DNA of 64,000 bases, from the NCBI GenBank assembly GCA_025506515.1, contig CM046452.1:98798311-98862310 (forward strand), written 5' to 3'. Origin of the DNA: Flaveria trinervia. Its lineage: Eukaryota > Streptophyta > Magnoliopsida > Asterales > Asteraceae. Shown here piece by piece: positions 52,046 through 61,928 of the stretch (its first letter is position 1; the number at the start of each line of letters is the position of its first letter). Both the position numbers and the translations under genes were made by a program. The notes beneath the pieces were generated by a model. It saw only the letters and a program-made list of their open reading frames with translations, made no database searches and was not told the DNA's origin.

Positions 52046-54766
52046 TGTCACACCCTCAAAATCCACGTGCGGAGTTTTATCGCGAGACGTGTGAACAAAC
52101 CACGATCACAGTCAATAGTTACTCAGAACGACTCTATATGCCATAACTAATTAAAATCAACCAAGTATAAACTTTAAACAGTGCGGAAGCGTTTTGTAAA
52201 CAACTCAAAGAAATAAAAGTATAACTATGGCAAAACATGTGCCAACCCAAAAGAGTTAACAATAATCGTTAAAATGCTAAAAATGTCTTGAAGACCAAGT
52301 CTTAGAATGCAGTGAAACATACAGTGCTCCTATGGCAAACAAGCTAATAACCTGAGAATAGTATACTAAAATGTCAACACAATGGTTGGTGAGTTCAAGA
52401 GATATTCAAACATAAACAGTTTAATAATAGAGATATACAAGTAGCGCATTGTAACAGATAGCTAGTCCATTAACAATAAATATTATTTCATAGTGATTTT
52501 GCAATTGAAGCTGACTGTGTTACGTCTTTGCTTCCTGCCATGACTTAACAGGCCGTGACAATGTTCATTAAGACAACTTGCACCCGGTTGACCTCGAGTC
52601 ACACAGGTGGGGCTCGTCAGACCCAGTAGTACTACCCAAATTCCCCGCTATTCAATATTAACAATTCGAAAGTGTGAGGACTTTTCCATGATATCCACAC
52701 TATATAATATTATACACAACTTGAATATATAAAGCGTTTGTGATTTACCAGTATGCTATCTCCCCCAAAAGAGGTTAAATAAAGAGTGGGGCATGAAATC
52801 ACCTGCTATGCGTATAGATATTTAGAGTTTGACTTGACACACAGAATAGACAGACAACCTTCAGAGGTTACCTAGATCATATAAGTACATGAGTATGTGT
52901 AAGCAAAGAACATGTGAGACCCTAAGTACACTACAACCAAGGACTCAAGATTTCAAACAAAACAGACATGTTTGACCTAGTTGACCCGTTTGACCCGTTG
53001 GTGACTTTATGTGTTGTAAACCATTCAAGTAATCATACACACATATCATACATAGTTAACATTTAAAATAGATCATATGTATGCTATATCACCCAGTGTA
53101 TCACTTAGATCATCATACAACCAAGTATCATACAAGTCATGCGAATCTAGAACATTAACATATCCACTAGTTATAACACAACTAACATGTCACCCAAAGA
53201 TCAAATCACGCACCACATGCCATGTGAAGCCACTCACGACTTCACATCCTAAACCCTGCCATCCTACTAAGTAGGGGCCTCAGATTCGCACGCGAGTATG
53301 ATGATCACAATCATATTCATTACATCCAGCATACACCACAATAATCAATTTCCAGTCCCAAACATGATGTCCTACTACTAATCAACATCCAAATCATACA
53401 TGATCATAAATGTCTAAATATCATTCATGATTACCCCAGCATCACATACAACCAAATTACCATGTTCTACCACGTTAGAATTCATCCATGATCGTACTAA
53501 CATACTCCTAACATCCCAAACATGTTCAAACTATCATTTTTCAGACTTTATGCAATTAAAGTTTCCCTTTTGGGAAAGTACATCCCAACATCTATCAACC
53601 ACCCAATGTATTCATGAATTCATCATAATTATACAATCTCAAGCTCATAACAATATCTAAACATGATCAACAATACCTAATCACCATAATCACAATATTC
53701 ATGAACAAAAGTTTCTACTTTTGGCAAGCTATGAACAACAACATCCATTCAAAGATTTCTAGCATTCATAACAACAATCTAGCATCTAATCATCATCATG
53801 AACATATTAATAGCATCAATCCATCACTAGATCATCATGTCATGAAAATAAAGTTACTATTATTAGTAACCTATGAACACCAACTTCAATTCACCAATTT
53901 CTTGCAAAATCAATGTATCCTAACATTCATACAACCTATTAATCATCAAACATTCATCAAACAATCATCATTCATCCATAATCTCATCAATTTTCGAATT
54001 AGGGTTTGTCTATAATCAAAGTTCATGATCAATCCACTAAAAACATACAATTCATGCATAATCAACGTTAAACAACATGTAATCAATCCAACTAACATAC
54101 TAACATCATCAAACACCATCAAATTCGACCCCATGAAGACCCATTCACGCATTTAGGTTCGGCCCTCAACAAGAATCCACAAAAACACGAAAAATCTAAC
54201 CTTTAAACGTGTTATAGCTTGCGATTAATGATTCCCACGAGTTGTATTGCTTGAAATCGATCAAAATATTGGATTAGGAACTTGATCTTGTCGAATTCGA
54301 AGTGGGGAGGGTGTGTGTGGGTGATTCGCGGCCGATGGGGTGGGGATTAGGGTTAATGTGTTTTGTTTAAGTTAATTTACATATTACCCTTTTTTACCCT
54401 TGTAATTTGTATTTTATAAAAACTAGGCTTTAAACTCTTTGTAAAGTGTTTTTAACTTAATAACATAAAGATATAAACTAGTGAAAATCATTATATATCT
54501 TATCTTTATAAAAACACAAGACATACGAATAAATAGGCACGTTTCCGCGTTACGCGATTAATTTTCTAATTAGCATTTTAAAAACATGCAAACACATAAA
54601 CATAACACAATAATCACATAATCAATTAGATTATAAATCATGTAACATTATCAATTATTATTAGGTCACCAACGTTAAACGACAACTAGTGTGTGTTTAC
54701 GACACGTGTATGCAAGACTTAACGGAACTAACGGAGTTTGGTAGCGGAAATTTACCGGATGTCACA
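52046..54766 (-). repeat. 3' LTR of Tekay-2
   Basis: TGTCACACCCTCAAAATCC ... GATGTCACA, 2721 bp. It shares only its terminal dozen or so bases closely with the LTR of the intact Tekay. Left flank AAGAT is the candidate target copy; its partner is outside the window. Confidence 0.88.
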
Positions 54767-54939
54767 TTATCCCCATGTTGAAAGAATTTTCGTCCCGAAA
54801 ATTGCGTTACATGGTGAGAGTGTTCCATCACTGGTCCACTGCATTGGCACACAAAAATCGAAATCGAGTGAGTTTTGGATGAGTCTTGGATGAGTTGTTA
54901 CATCATCCCCATGTTGAAAGAAATTTCGTCCCGAAATTT
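54767..54939 (-). promoter_or_regulatory. Duplicated PPT/hairpin modules of Tekay-2
   Basis: The outer copy has hairpin AATTTTCG/CGAAAATT (54785-54803) and purines CAACATGGGGATAA at the LTR edge. The inner copy has hairpin AAATTTCG/CGAAATTT (54921-54939) and CAACATGGGGATGATGTAAC. The inner copy partly overlaps the end of the reading frame. Confidence 0.7.
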
Positions 54940-56719
54940 AAATCAATACCTTCGTTTGCTGGCATCGTTCCTTCGAATAGTTGAGGGTACTTAAGCTTCA
55001 TTTGATCTTCCCGTTCCCACGTGAATTCCGGTCCACGTTGCGAATTCCAACGGATTTTAACAATAGGTATCTTGCTCTGCTTAAGTGTTTTCACCTCACG
55101 ATCCATCACCTCAACTGGTTCTTCAACAAAACGCAATTGTTCATCCACCTGAATTTCTTCTAGTGGTACGACCGTCGTTTCATCAGTTATGCACTTCTTC
55201 AAGTTTGACACGTGAAATACATCATGAATTCCACTTAGCGAATCAGGTAGGGCTAATCGATAGGCTACTGGACCTATTCTTTCCACTATCTCAAATGGTC
55301 CAACGTACCTCGGATTTAGTTTCCCTCGTTTACCAAACCGAACTACGCCTTTCCATGGTGAGACTTTCAACAAAACCTTGTCACCAACCTGAAACTCTAA
55401 AGGTTTCCGTCTCTTGTCAGCATAACTCTTTTGCCTGTCTCGCGCTGCAGCCATACGGTTCCGTATCTGTATAATCTTTTCAGTCGTCTCATGAATTAAC
55501 TCGGGACCTGTTATCTGACTATCACCAATTTCTGCCCAGCAAACCGTGATCGACATTTTCTCCCATACAACGCCTCGAAAGGTGCTGCCTGTATACTAGT
55601 ATGATAACTGTTGTTATAAGAAAACTCCACCCATGGCAGGTGAATTTCCCAGTTATTCCCAAAGTCAATTACACAAGCACGTAGCTATCCTCCAATGTCT
55701 GTATGGTACGCTCACTCTGACCATCTGTCTGTGGATGATATGCAGTACTCATATCCAAACGTGTACCCAAGGATTTCTGCAATGATTGCCAGAAATGTGA
55801 CGTGAAACTAGCGTCACGGTCGGAGATAATTGAGATCGGTACCCCGTGTCTCGAAACGATCTCCTTGAGGTACAGGCGAGTTAACTTCTCCATCTTGTCG
55901 GTTTCCTTTATTGCAAGGAAATGAGCAGACTTTGTCAATCGATCCACAATAACCCATATCGTGTCACAACCAGTACTAGTCCGGGTAGCTTAGTAATAAA
56001 ATCCATGGAGATCTGTTCCCATTTCCACATTGGTACCGCAGGTTGTTGTAACAGTCCGAATGGTTTTTGATATTCCACTTTTACTTTCGAGCAGGTCAAA
56101 CACTTGCTCACATACGTAGCTACATCCGCTTTCATGTTAGGCCACCAATAGTGCGCCTTTAGGTCATGATACATCTTGTCGGATCCAGGATGTATAGAAT
56201 ACTTAGATTTGTGTGCCTCGCTCATAACTAAATCTCTCAGATTTCCATAAACAGGCACCCAAAGTCTATCCGTGAAATACCGAATTCCATCCTCTTTCAC
56301 CACTAGCTGTTTATCCATTCCCCTTAACGACTCAGAACCAATATTTTCTACTTTTAAAGCTTCTATCTGTGCCTCCTTAACTTGTTCGAGCAGTTGGGTA
56401 CTGATAGTAAGTTGTAAAGCTCGCACCCGTTGGGGTTTAGCTGTTTCCTTCCTGCTTAGGCATCGGCAACTACGTTCGCCTTTCCCGATGGTACTTAATA
56501 GCGCAATCATAGTCATTTAGTAGTTCCACCCAACGTCGTTGCCTCATATTCAACTCTTTTTGCTCGAAGATGTGTTGAAGACTCTTGTGCTCGGTGTAGA
56601 TAGTGCACATGGTACCGTACAAGTAATGTCTCCAGATCTTTAAGGCAAAAACCACTGCACCCAATTCCAAGTCATGGGTGGTATAGTTCTTCTCATGAAC
56701 CTTTAGTTGTCTCGAGGCG
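54903..56719 (-). pseudogene. pol: Tekay-2 RNase H, integrase and chromodomain
   Basis: From the break at 56719: RNase H (SRQLKVHEKNYTTHDLELG, IYTEHKSLQHIFEQ), integrase zinc region (HPGSDKMYHDLK, CLTCSKVK), core (SIISDRDASFTS, AYHPQTDGQSERT), and C-terminal domain with chromodomain (VKIRWNSQRGPEFTWERED). One-base shifts near 56470, 55940, 55680 and 55560 break the frame. The last open segment (55556-54903) runs past the usual end, through the inner hairpin. Confidence 0.88.
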
Positions 56720-57522
56720 TGTTAGGATCTCAGCCCTTGGTTTAATCGATTGAACAAATATAGCAGCGGAATAGCTCAGAATTAGACAAATTCAACAAGA
56801 ACATTCGATATAAGGCGATAAAAGAATGTTGTTATAGAGAGAGAAATATCCGACAAAAGGAATATTGCATTAAGATTGTTGGCCTCAAAGGCACGATTAC
56901 AGGTGAGTCGTCCTTCCTTATAAAGGAAAGAATGACATAGGCTGATGTCACTTGAAAGTGACATGTAACCGTTTTATAACTACTGATGTTTAACAACTAC
57001 TGAAGATGTCAACAACTGACATCTTCTTACAAATGTTCCTAAGTGTTAAACATCTTATTTACAACTACTGAAAAACATAAAACTACTGATACTACAACAA
57101 CTGAAGAACAACCTCTTCAGTTGTTTACAAGTACTGAAAGGAAATAAAACTACTGAAGAGTAAACATACTACTGAAAGGAAAAGAAAACTACTGAAGAAG
57201 AAAAACCATCACAACAACTGAAGAAGCCCTCTTCAGCTGTTGTCATCAGTTGTTAACATCAGCTGATGTCTTCAGTACTTGAACATCAGACTTTGTCTTT
57301 CAGCTGTTGATCTTTAGTCTTTGTCTTCAGTACTTACTTGAAGTCTTCAGACTTTAGATCTTCAGCTGTTGTCTCAGTCTTTTCTTCAGTACTTCAGAAA
57401 TACTTCAGCAGTTGTATTCTTCAGACTTTGTAGAACAGCTGATCAGGTCTTCTTCAGCTGTTGCGATGACTTGGGACTTAGAGGTTTCTCTGATCAGGCT
57501 CATTGGTTCTTTTGGTCCAACA
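56720..57522 (-). repeat. 3' LTR of right-hand Sirevirus
   Basis: On the minus strand TGTTGGACC ... GATCCTAACA, 803 bp. U3 carries an array of CAGTAGTT/CAGTTGTT and complementary motifs (about 56990-57440). A perfect 9-bp-arm palindrome ATGTCACTT/AAGTGACAT (56945-56964) follows, then a TATA box TTTATAA (56918-56924). Confidence 0.9.
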
Positions 57523-57533
57523 AACTCCCCCTG
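57523..57533 (-). other. Polypurine tract of right-hand Sirevirus
   Basis: CAGGGGGAGTT on the minus strand, directly before the LTR start TGTTGG. Confidence 0.88.
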
Positions 57534-57741
57534 AACCAATGCAGCCAAAACCTCTAAGTTATTGACGAGTCCCACTTATTTTGGCAGATAGATTGGTCTT
57601 TTTATCCTCTTGATCAGATGAGAAGTGACCCTTTTTCAGCACTGGCCTGGGAAGAAGTCTCTGATGATCTGTCTTGCATGATATGGTTGGAAGCTCTGTA
57701 TTGGGGACTTGGACACTGAGCTGTTACCCCAACCATGAGAT

Positions 57742-60700
57742 CTACTTCCCGTGTATCAGCCTATAGGATTCCCTGGTGTAAGCCCTTAGAAACATGATCT
57801 GCTCATCCATTGTCAGCACCTCGGGCACACCATCAAATAATCCTTCTCGGCCATACACTTCAGATATGTACTTGGCCTGTTTTCCATTCTTGAGCTCAAC
57901 CGTGGTTATTTGTCTGTAAGCAAACTCATCTGGATGAGTCCCTTCTAAGAGTAGGTTGAGCTCATCTTGTTTGAAGTTTTCAAGTCTTTTGTAAACCAAT
58001 CCCTTCTTTATAATTTTATTCTCTAACATCTTTTGGGGTGGTTGTTTGGCTTCATAGGCTTTCTTGAACTCTTCTACGATTTCCCAAGGTGACACTACAA
58101 GAACCACAGTGATGTCTTCGTCGACAACCCTCTTCACTTGGCCCTTGTATTTTGAAGGAATTTCTTTCTTGACAATCCGGTGTGCCACCCTAGGATCAGG
58201 CCATATCCTTACTCTTTCCCTTTGGTATTGAAAGGTATTAGCAAGGGTGTACAATCTTAAAACTTCTTTCTTCATGCTAATCATTGAAGAGGATGTGGCA
58301 TATGCTTTGTCAATGCTTTTCAGCATTTCCTCATCATGTCTTTGCATCTGTTCCTCTTCAATCTTTATCATCACATCATGCATTTGAGAAGTAGGAGTGA
58401 TGGACATTGGTTTAGCCTTAGGCAAAGTGATAACTGCAGAGAGTGGCAGTCTGTCTTCATCCTCCTCTTCTTCTTCATCAGGCCTCAGTACCTTTCTTTT
58501 CTTTTGTCTAGGTACATCACTGGCAGTGGGTTTTGAGGGTAAAGGATTTGGTTTTGTGGGTTGGATGGTTGGTTTAGAGGGTAAAGGGGTTGTTTTAGTG
58601 GGTTGTGGAGGTAGTGATTTTGAGGATAGAGGCTTTTTAGACTGTTTTAGCATTTTGGCTGTAAGGGAGGCTTTGGTAAATTTTGTCAGTTCTTTTCGAT
58701 TCCCAACCCCAGCTTCATTCAATGCCTCAATCACTAAACCTTTGGAGTATGCTTCAGACGAACAAATCTTGGTGGTTATTGCCAAGATGTTGTCCCTGGT
58801 CCAGGCCCTTATTTCAATCAAAGATCTTCCCAAGTATTTAGCTATAAATCTGATCATTATCTCCAGCCTTTCTCTTTCTAAGGCATCATAGCTAGCCCAT
58901 CTTGAGTTGATCTCCTCTGTTTCCAACCTTCTGATCTCGGAGTCTAGTTGTTGGATGTCAAAACCTTGCCTATAAACTGTTCAATGATTTTATCCATTGA
59001 ACGGTTATGGTTGGCATCAGCTTCTTTCACCATATCATTCAGCTCCTTCTCCTTCTCAGACTCTCCTTTCCTCTTTTGATATGTGACATGAAAGTCTTTT
59101 TGACTTTCATTCACTTCAGCTCCCTTCTCACTCTCCTTCTCCTTCTCCTCCACACTTATAACAGCCAACTCCTTCTCAGTTACCTTCTCATATTCTTTCT
59201 CCTTCTCCCCATCTGTCCTCTTTCTTTTTCCTTTAACTGACTGACTCTCCCCCTTTTTGGTTGCATTGGGTGCAAGGTTTGAGCAGTAGAAAGGGATTTG
59301 GTCACCAACTCCTCCACCAGGGGTTGTATTATTGTAGGAAGCCTTCATCAATGGTTTTGATCACTATATCTGTGATCATGGAAGTGATGAGAGGTAGGGA
59401 TTTTTGAAGGTTAGCAACTGATTGATCAGGATGGTTCTCCTGAGAATCAGTGCCGAAAGCAGAGGCTGGTGGCTTGGAAGTATGTATTGGTTCAGTGTGT
59501 AGGGGACCTTCAGAAGAAGGTGCCATCTGTGGGTGTATTGTGGTGGCAGATGGACTTTCATCCTGAGACATCTTGGCCAGCAGCTCTTTGAGTCTGCTAA
59601 CCTCATCCTCTAGGATGGTGTTTTGAGCAACTACATCAAAGAAGAAGCTCAGGTCATCATCAGTTGATACTGAATCACCTGACCTCCTAACAAAGTCAGG
59701 ATAACATGCCTTGAGTGTAGATCAAGTATAGCATGTGCCCCTTGTTCTTGGTTCTGGGGACTTCCAGCCTCAGGACTATGTCCTTCATCAGCTGTTGCCG
59801 CTGGTGAGGTCTTAGAGATGTTACCAACTGCACATGGTCATTTGCTGAGTCAAGGCAGTGGTAGCCTCACCAGAAGTTCGCACCTCCTTGTCTACACTAG
59901 AAGATGGAACATGATAACCCCTGTGCTGTGGGATGACAGAAGCATTGTGATCCTCCCCCTCAGATGTTGAGGTTATCCCAGTAGTGATTGGTGTCTGGGT
60001 GGGGGGTGAGGAATGCAACTGCGTCAGCACTTTTGCAACAATGATTGTAGGGCTTTGAGGGGCGGTTGCATCAGGAGAGGGTGTGGAAGCAGTGTGCACC
60101 CGGGACGAGTGGTGCTCTTCAATGGTAATCCCCTCAAGTGAGGAGGATCCCAGCAGTGTGGCTTCCCTTTGATTGGTTGCATCAGGTTCCTTTTGAGAGG
60201 AAACCTGAGCGGCATCGGTTGGTGGAGTCATAGTCTCTACTGGGGGGTTAATTCCAGTCGAGATAACCTGCTTTAGTGCAGCAGGGGCATCCTCAGGGGA
60301 CTCAACTCCCTGAGTAGCCTTCTTAGGCTTCTTCTTTGTGGGTTTGGAGGGGACTTTGGATGTGGAAGTGGAGGCTGTGGGTTCCAACTGCGTGGGTTTG
60401 CGCAGCTTGGCAGCCTGTTTAAGCGTTTGGTCAGTGTTGTGTCGGGAGTATACCTCCGGCAATACAGCCAAAGCAGGGACTCCCAGACCAACTAGTCCCT
60501 CAGCATGAAGCTGATTCTCTATTATGGCCATTATAAACCGAGGATATAGTATCCAACGGTTAGAAAGTGGTTTTGTGGCCATATCCTTGATTTCAAGAAA
60601 AATTATTTCAGAAAAGTTTAGTGGTTCTTGTTCAAGGATAGAGAACAGTACCTGTTGCCATCTGGAAGACAGTTGATCCCAAGAAGAAGTCTTCGGGGCC

Positions 60701-61117
60701 AGGCAAACATTTACCATATGAAAAATCAAGCGTTCAGCATCTGGAAAATGTTTCTTCAGGATGGTCGAAGCACTAAGATTCCTTGATATCCATGTTATCA
60801 AATGAAAGATCAATTTGGCGCTTAGGATATCCAACAGGGTAGGCAGCATCATCTAAGAGTAATATCTGGCGGATGGTAGCAGTAGAGATGACCACCTTAT
60901 GAGAGTTGATGGACGAATGGATATATTCTCCATTAACAGTTGCATTCGTCCAAAACTGATGTAGCGAATCGGCATAAATGATTGGATTTAGGAGGAAAGC
61001 CGTTTTTAGTGGTGATTGGACCATAAGATCTATAGCATTATCGAATTTGGTCCAGAAGGGCGATTTAGTGAGGTACGCGACACAGTTGTGTCGAGGCTTG
61101 AGTTGCATGGTCGCCAT
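57742..61117 (-). CDS. Sirevirus env-like third ORF (frameshifted)
   Basis: The start is ATG at 61117 (MATMQLKPRHNCVAYLTKS), about 80 bases below a TATA box. The N-terminal domain includes YADSLHQFWTNATV and, after a shift near 60780, the conserved core LNFSEIIFLEI ... LYPRFIMAIIENQL shared with the left element. A long Ser/Thr/Pro-rich and Lys-rich middle follows, then a Glu/Lys-rich coiled coil (about 59300-58950), and a C-terminal domain (YQRERVRIWPDPRVAHRIV, FLRAYTRESYRLIHGK) with a stop at 57742. Breaks near 60780, 59800-59570, 59350 and 58940 are small shifts; total about 1120 codons. It sits after pol as in other Sireviruses with env-like ORFs. No signal peptide or membrane anchor stands out, so an envelope role is doubtful. 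Confidence 0.8.
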
Positions 61118-61194
61118 TAATGAAGGTGAAAGATTTTCAGAGCTTTTGAAATTTTAGGTCGGAAAGAATGAAAAACTCTGAAAGAGGGATCAGA

Positions 61195-61201
61195 TTATAT
61201 A
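61195..61201 (-). promoter_or_regulatory. TATA box before env-like ORF
   Basis: On the minus strand CCCTATATAATC lies 78 bases upstream of the env-like ATG and directly below the palindrome array. It is a candidate internal promoter. Confidence 0.55.
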
Positions 61202-61209
61202 GGGTACGG

Positions 61210-61925
61210 GTTATGAAACGACTGAAGGTTTTGGTGTTAGTCATCAGTATTTGAAACAACTGATGACGTGGTATTAACTTTCAGAGGTTTGAAACGACTG
61301 ATGGTATTGGTGTGTCAGCAGTTATAAAACAACTGAAGACATGGTGTTTACAATCAGACGTTGAAACAACTGAAGTCTCTGATTTAGGCGTCAGTAGTTT
61401 TAAAAACTACTGAAGACAAGTTGGACTTCAGATGTTGAAACAACTGAGGACTTGGTATTAGTCATCAGTAGTTGTGAAACTACTGAAGACCGTGGTTTTG
61501 CCATCAGTTGTTGTAAACAACTGAAGACTTGGTGTTAGTCATCAGTAGTTTGAAACTACTGAAGACATGGTATTGCTTCAGTTGTTTATGTAGAAACAGC
61601 AGTTTGTGAACTACTGAAGAGAGAGTACTCATCAGTAGTTGTCGTCAATTCATAGCCTTTCAGCTGTTTCATACTGTCCTCAACACTTACTCATCAGCCT
61701 TTTTGCTGTTGTTTTCAGTTTTCATAGGACATCAGTACTTATCTGTTTCTACTGATTTCAGTAGTTGTAACTACATAAGTAGTTTAGAACAGATAAAGTA
61801 CAGTACTTAAAGCATTTAGCCTTCAGTAGTTATAAAAACTACTGAGGGTAAAAGAACTCATCAGTACTTATATGTGACATGGTGACCAATGATCATCAGT
61901 AGTTACTGAGATCATCAGTAGTTGT
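61210..61925 (-). repeat. Palindrome array between pol and env-like ORF
   Basis: More than a dozen CAGTAGTT or AACTACTG motifs, many paired as hairpins: 10-bp arms around 61391-61411, 9-bp arms around 61543-61561, and CAGTTGTT/AACAACTG near 61504. The same motif fills the U3 of this element's LTR. It separates the pol stop (61929) from the TATA box. Confidence 0.8.
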
Positions 61926-61928
61926 CAC

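Larger units (their letters stand above)
52046..56719 (-). mobile_element. Second Tekay relative, cut by a Sirevirus
   Basis: 3' LTR (52046-54766), PPT modules, integrase/chromodomain and part of RNase H are present. The element stops at 56719 where the Sirevirus LTR begins; the remainder presumably lies beyond the right edge. It is a diverged subfamily compared with the intact copy: protein similarity is high, LTR similarity low. Confidence 0.9.

Noticed and set aside
61210..61925. CAGTAGTT repeats resembling a CRISPR or satellite array
   Set aside because: No constant period or repeat length, no cas genes, and the same motifs sit in the element's LTR.
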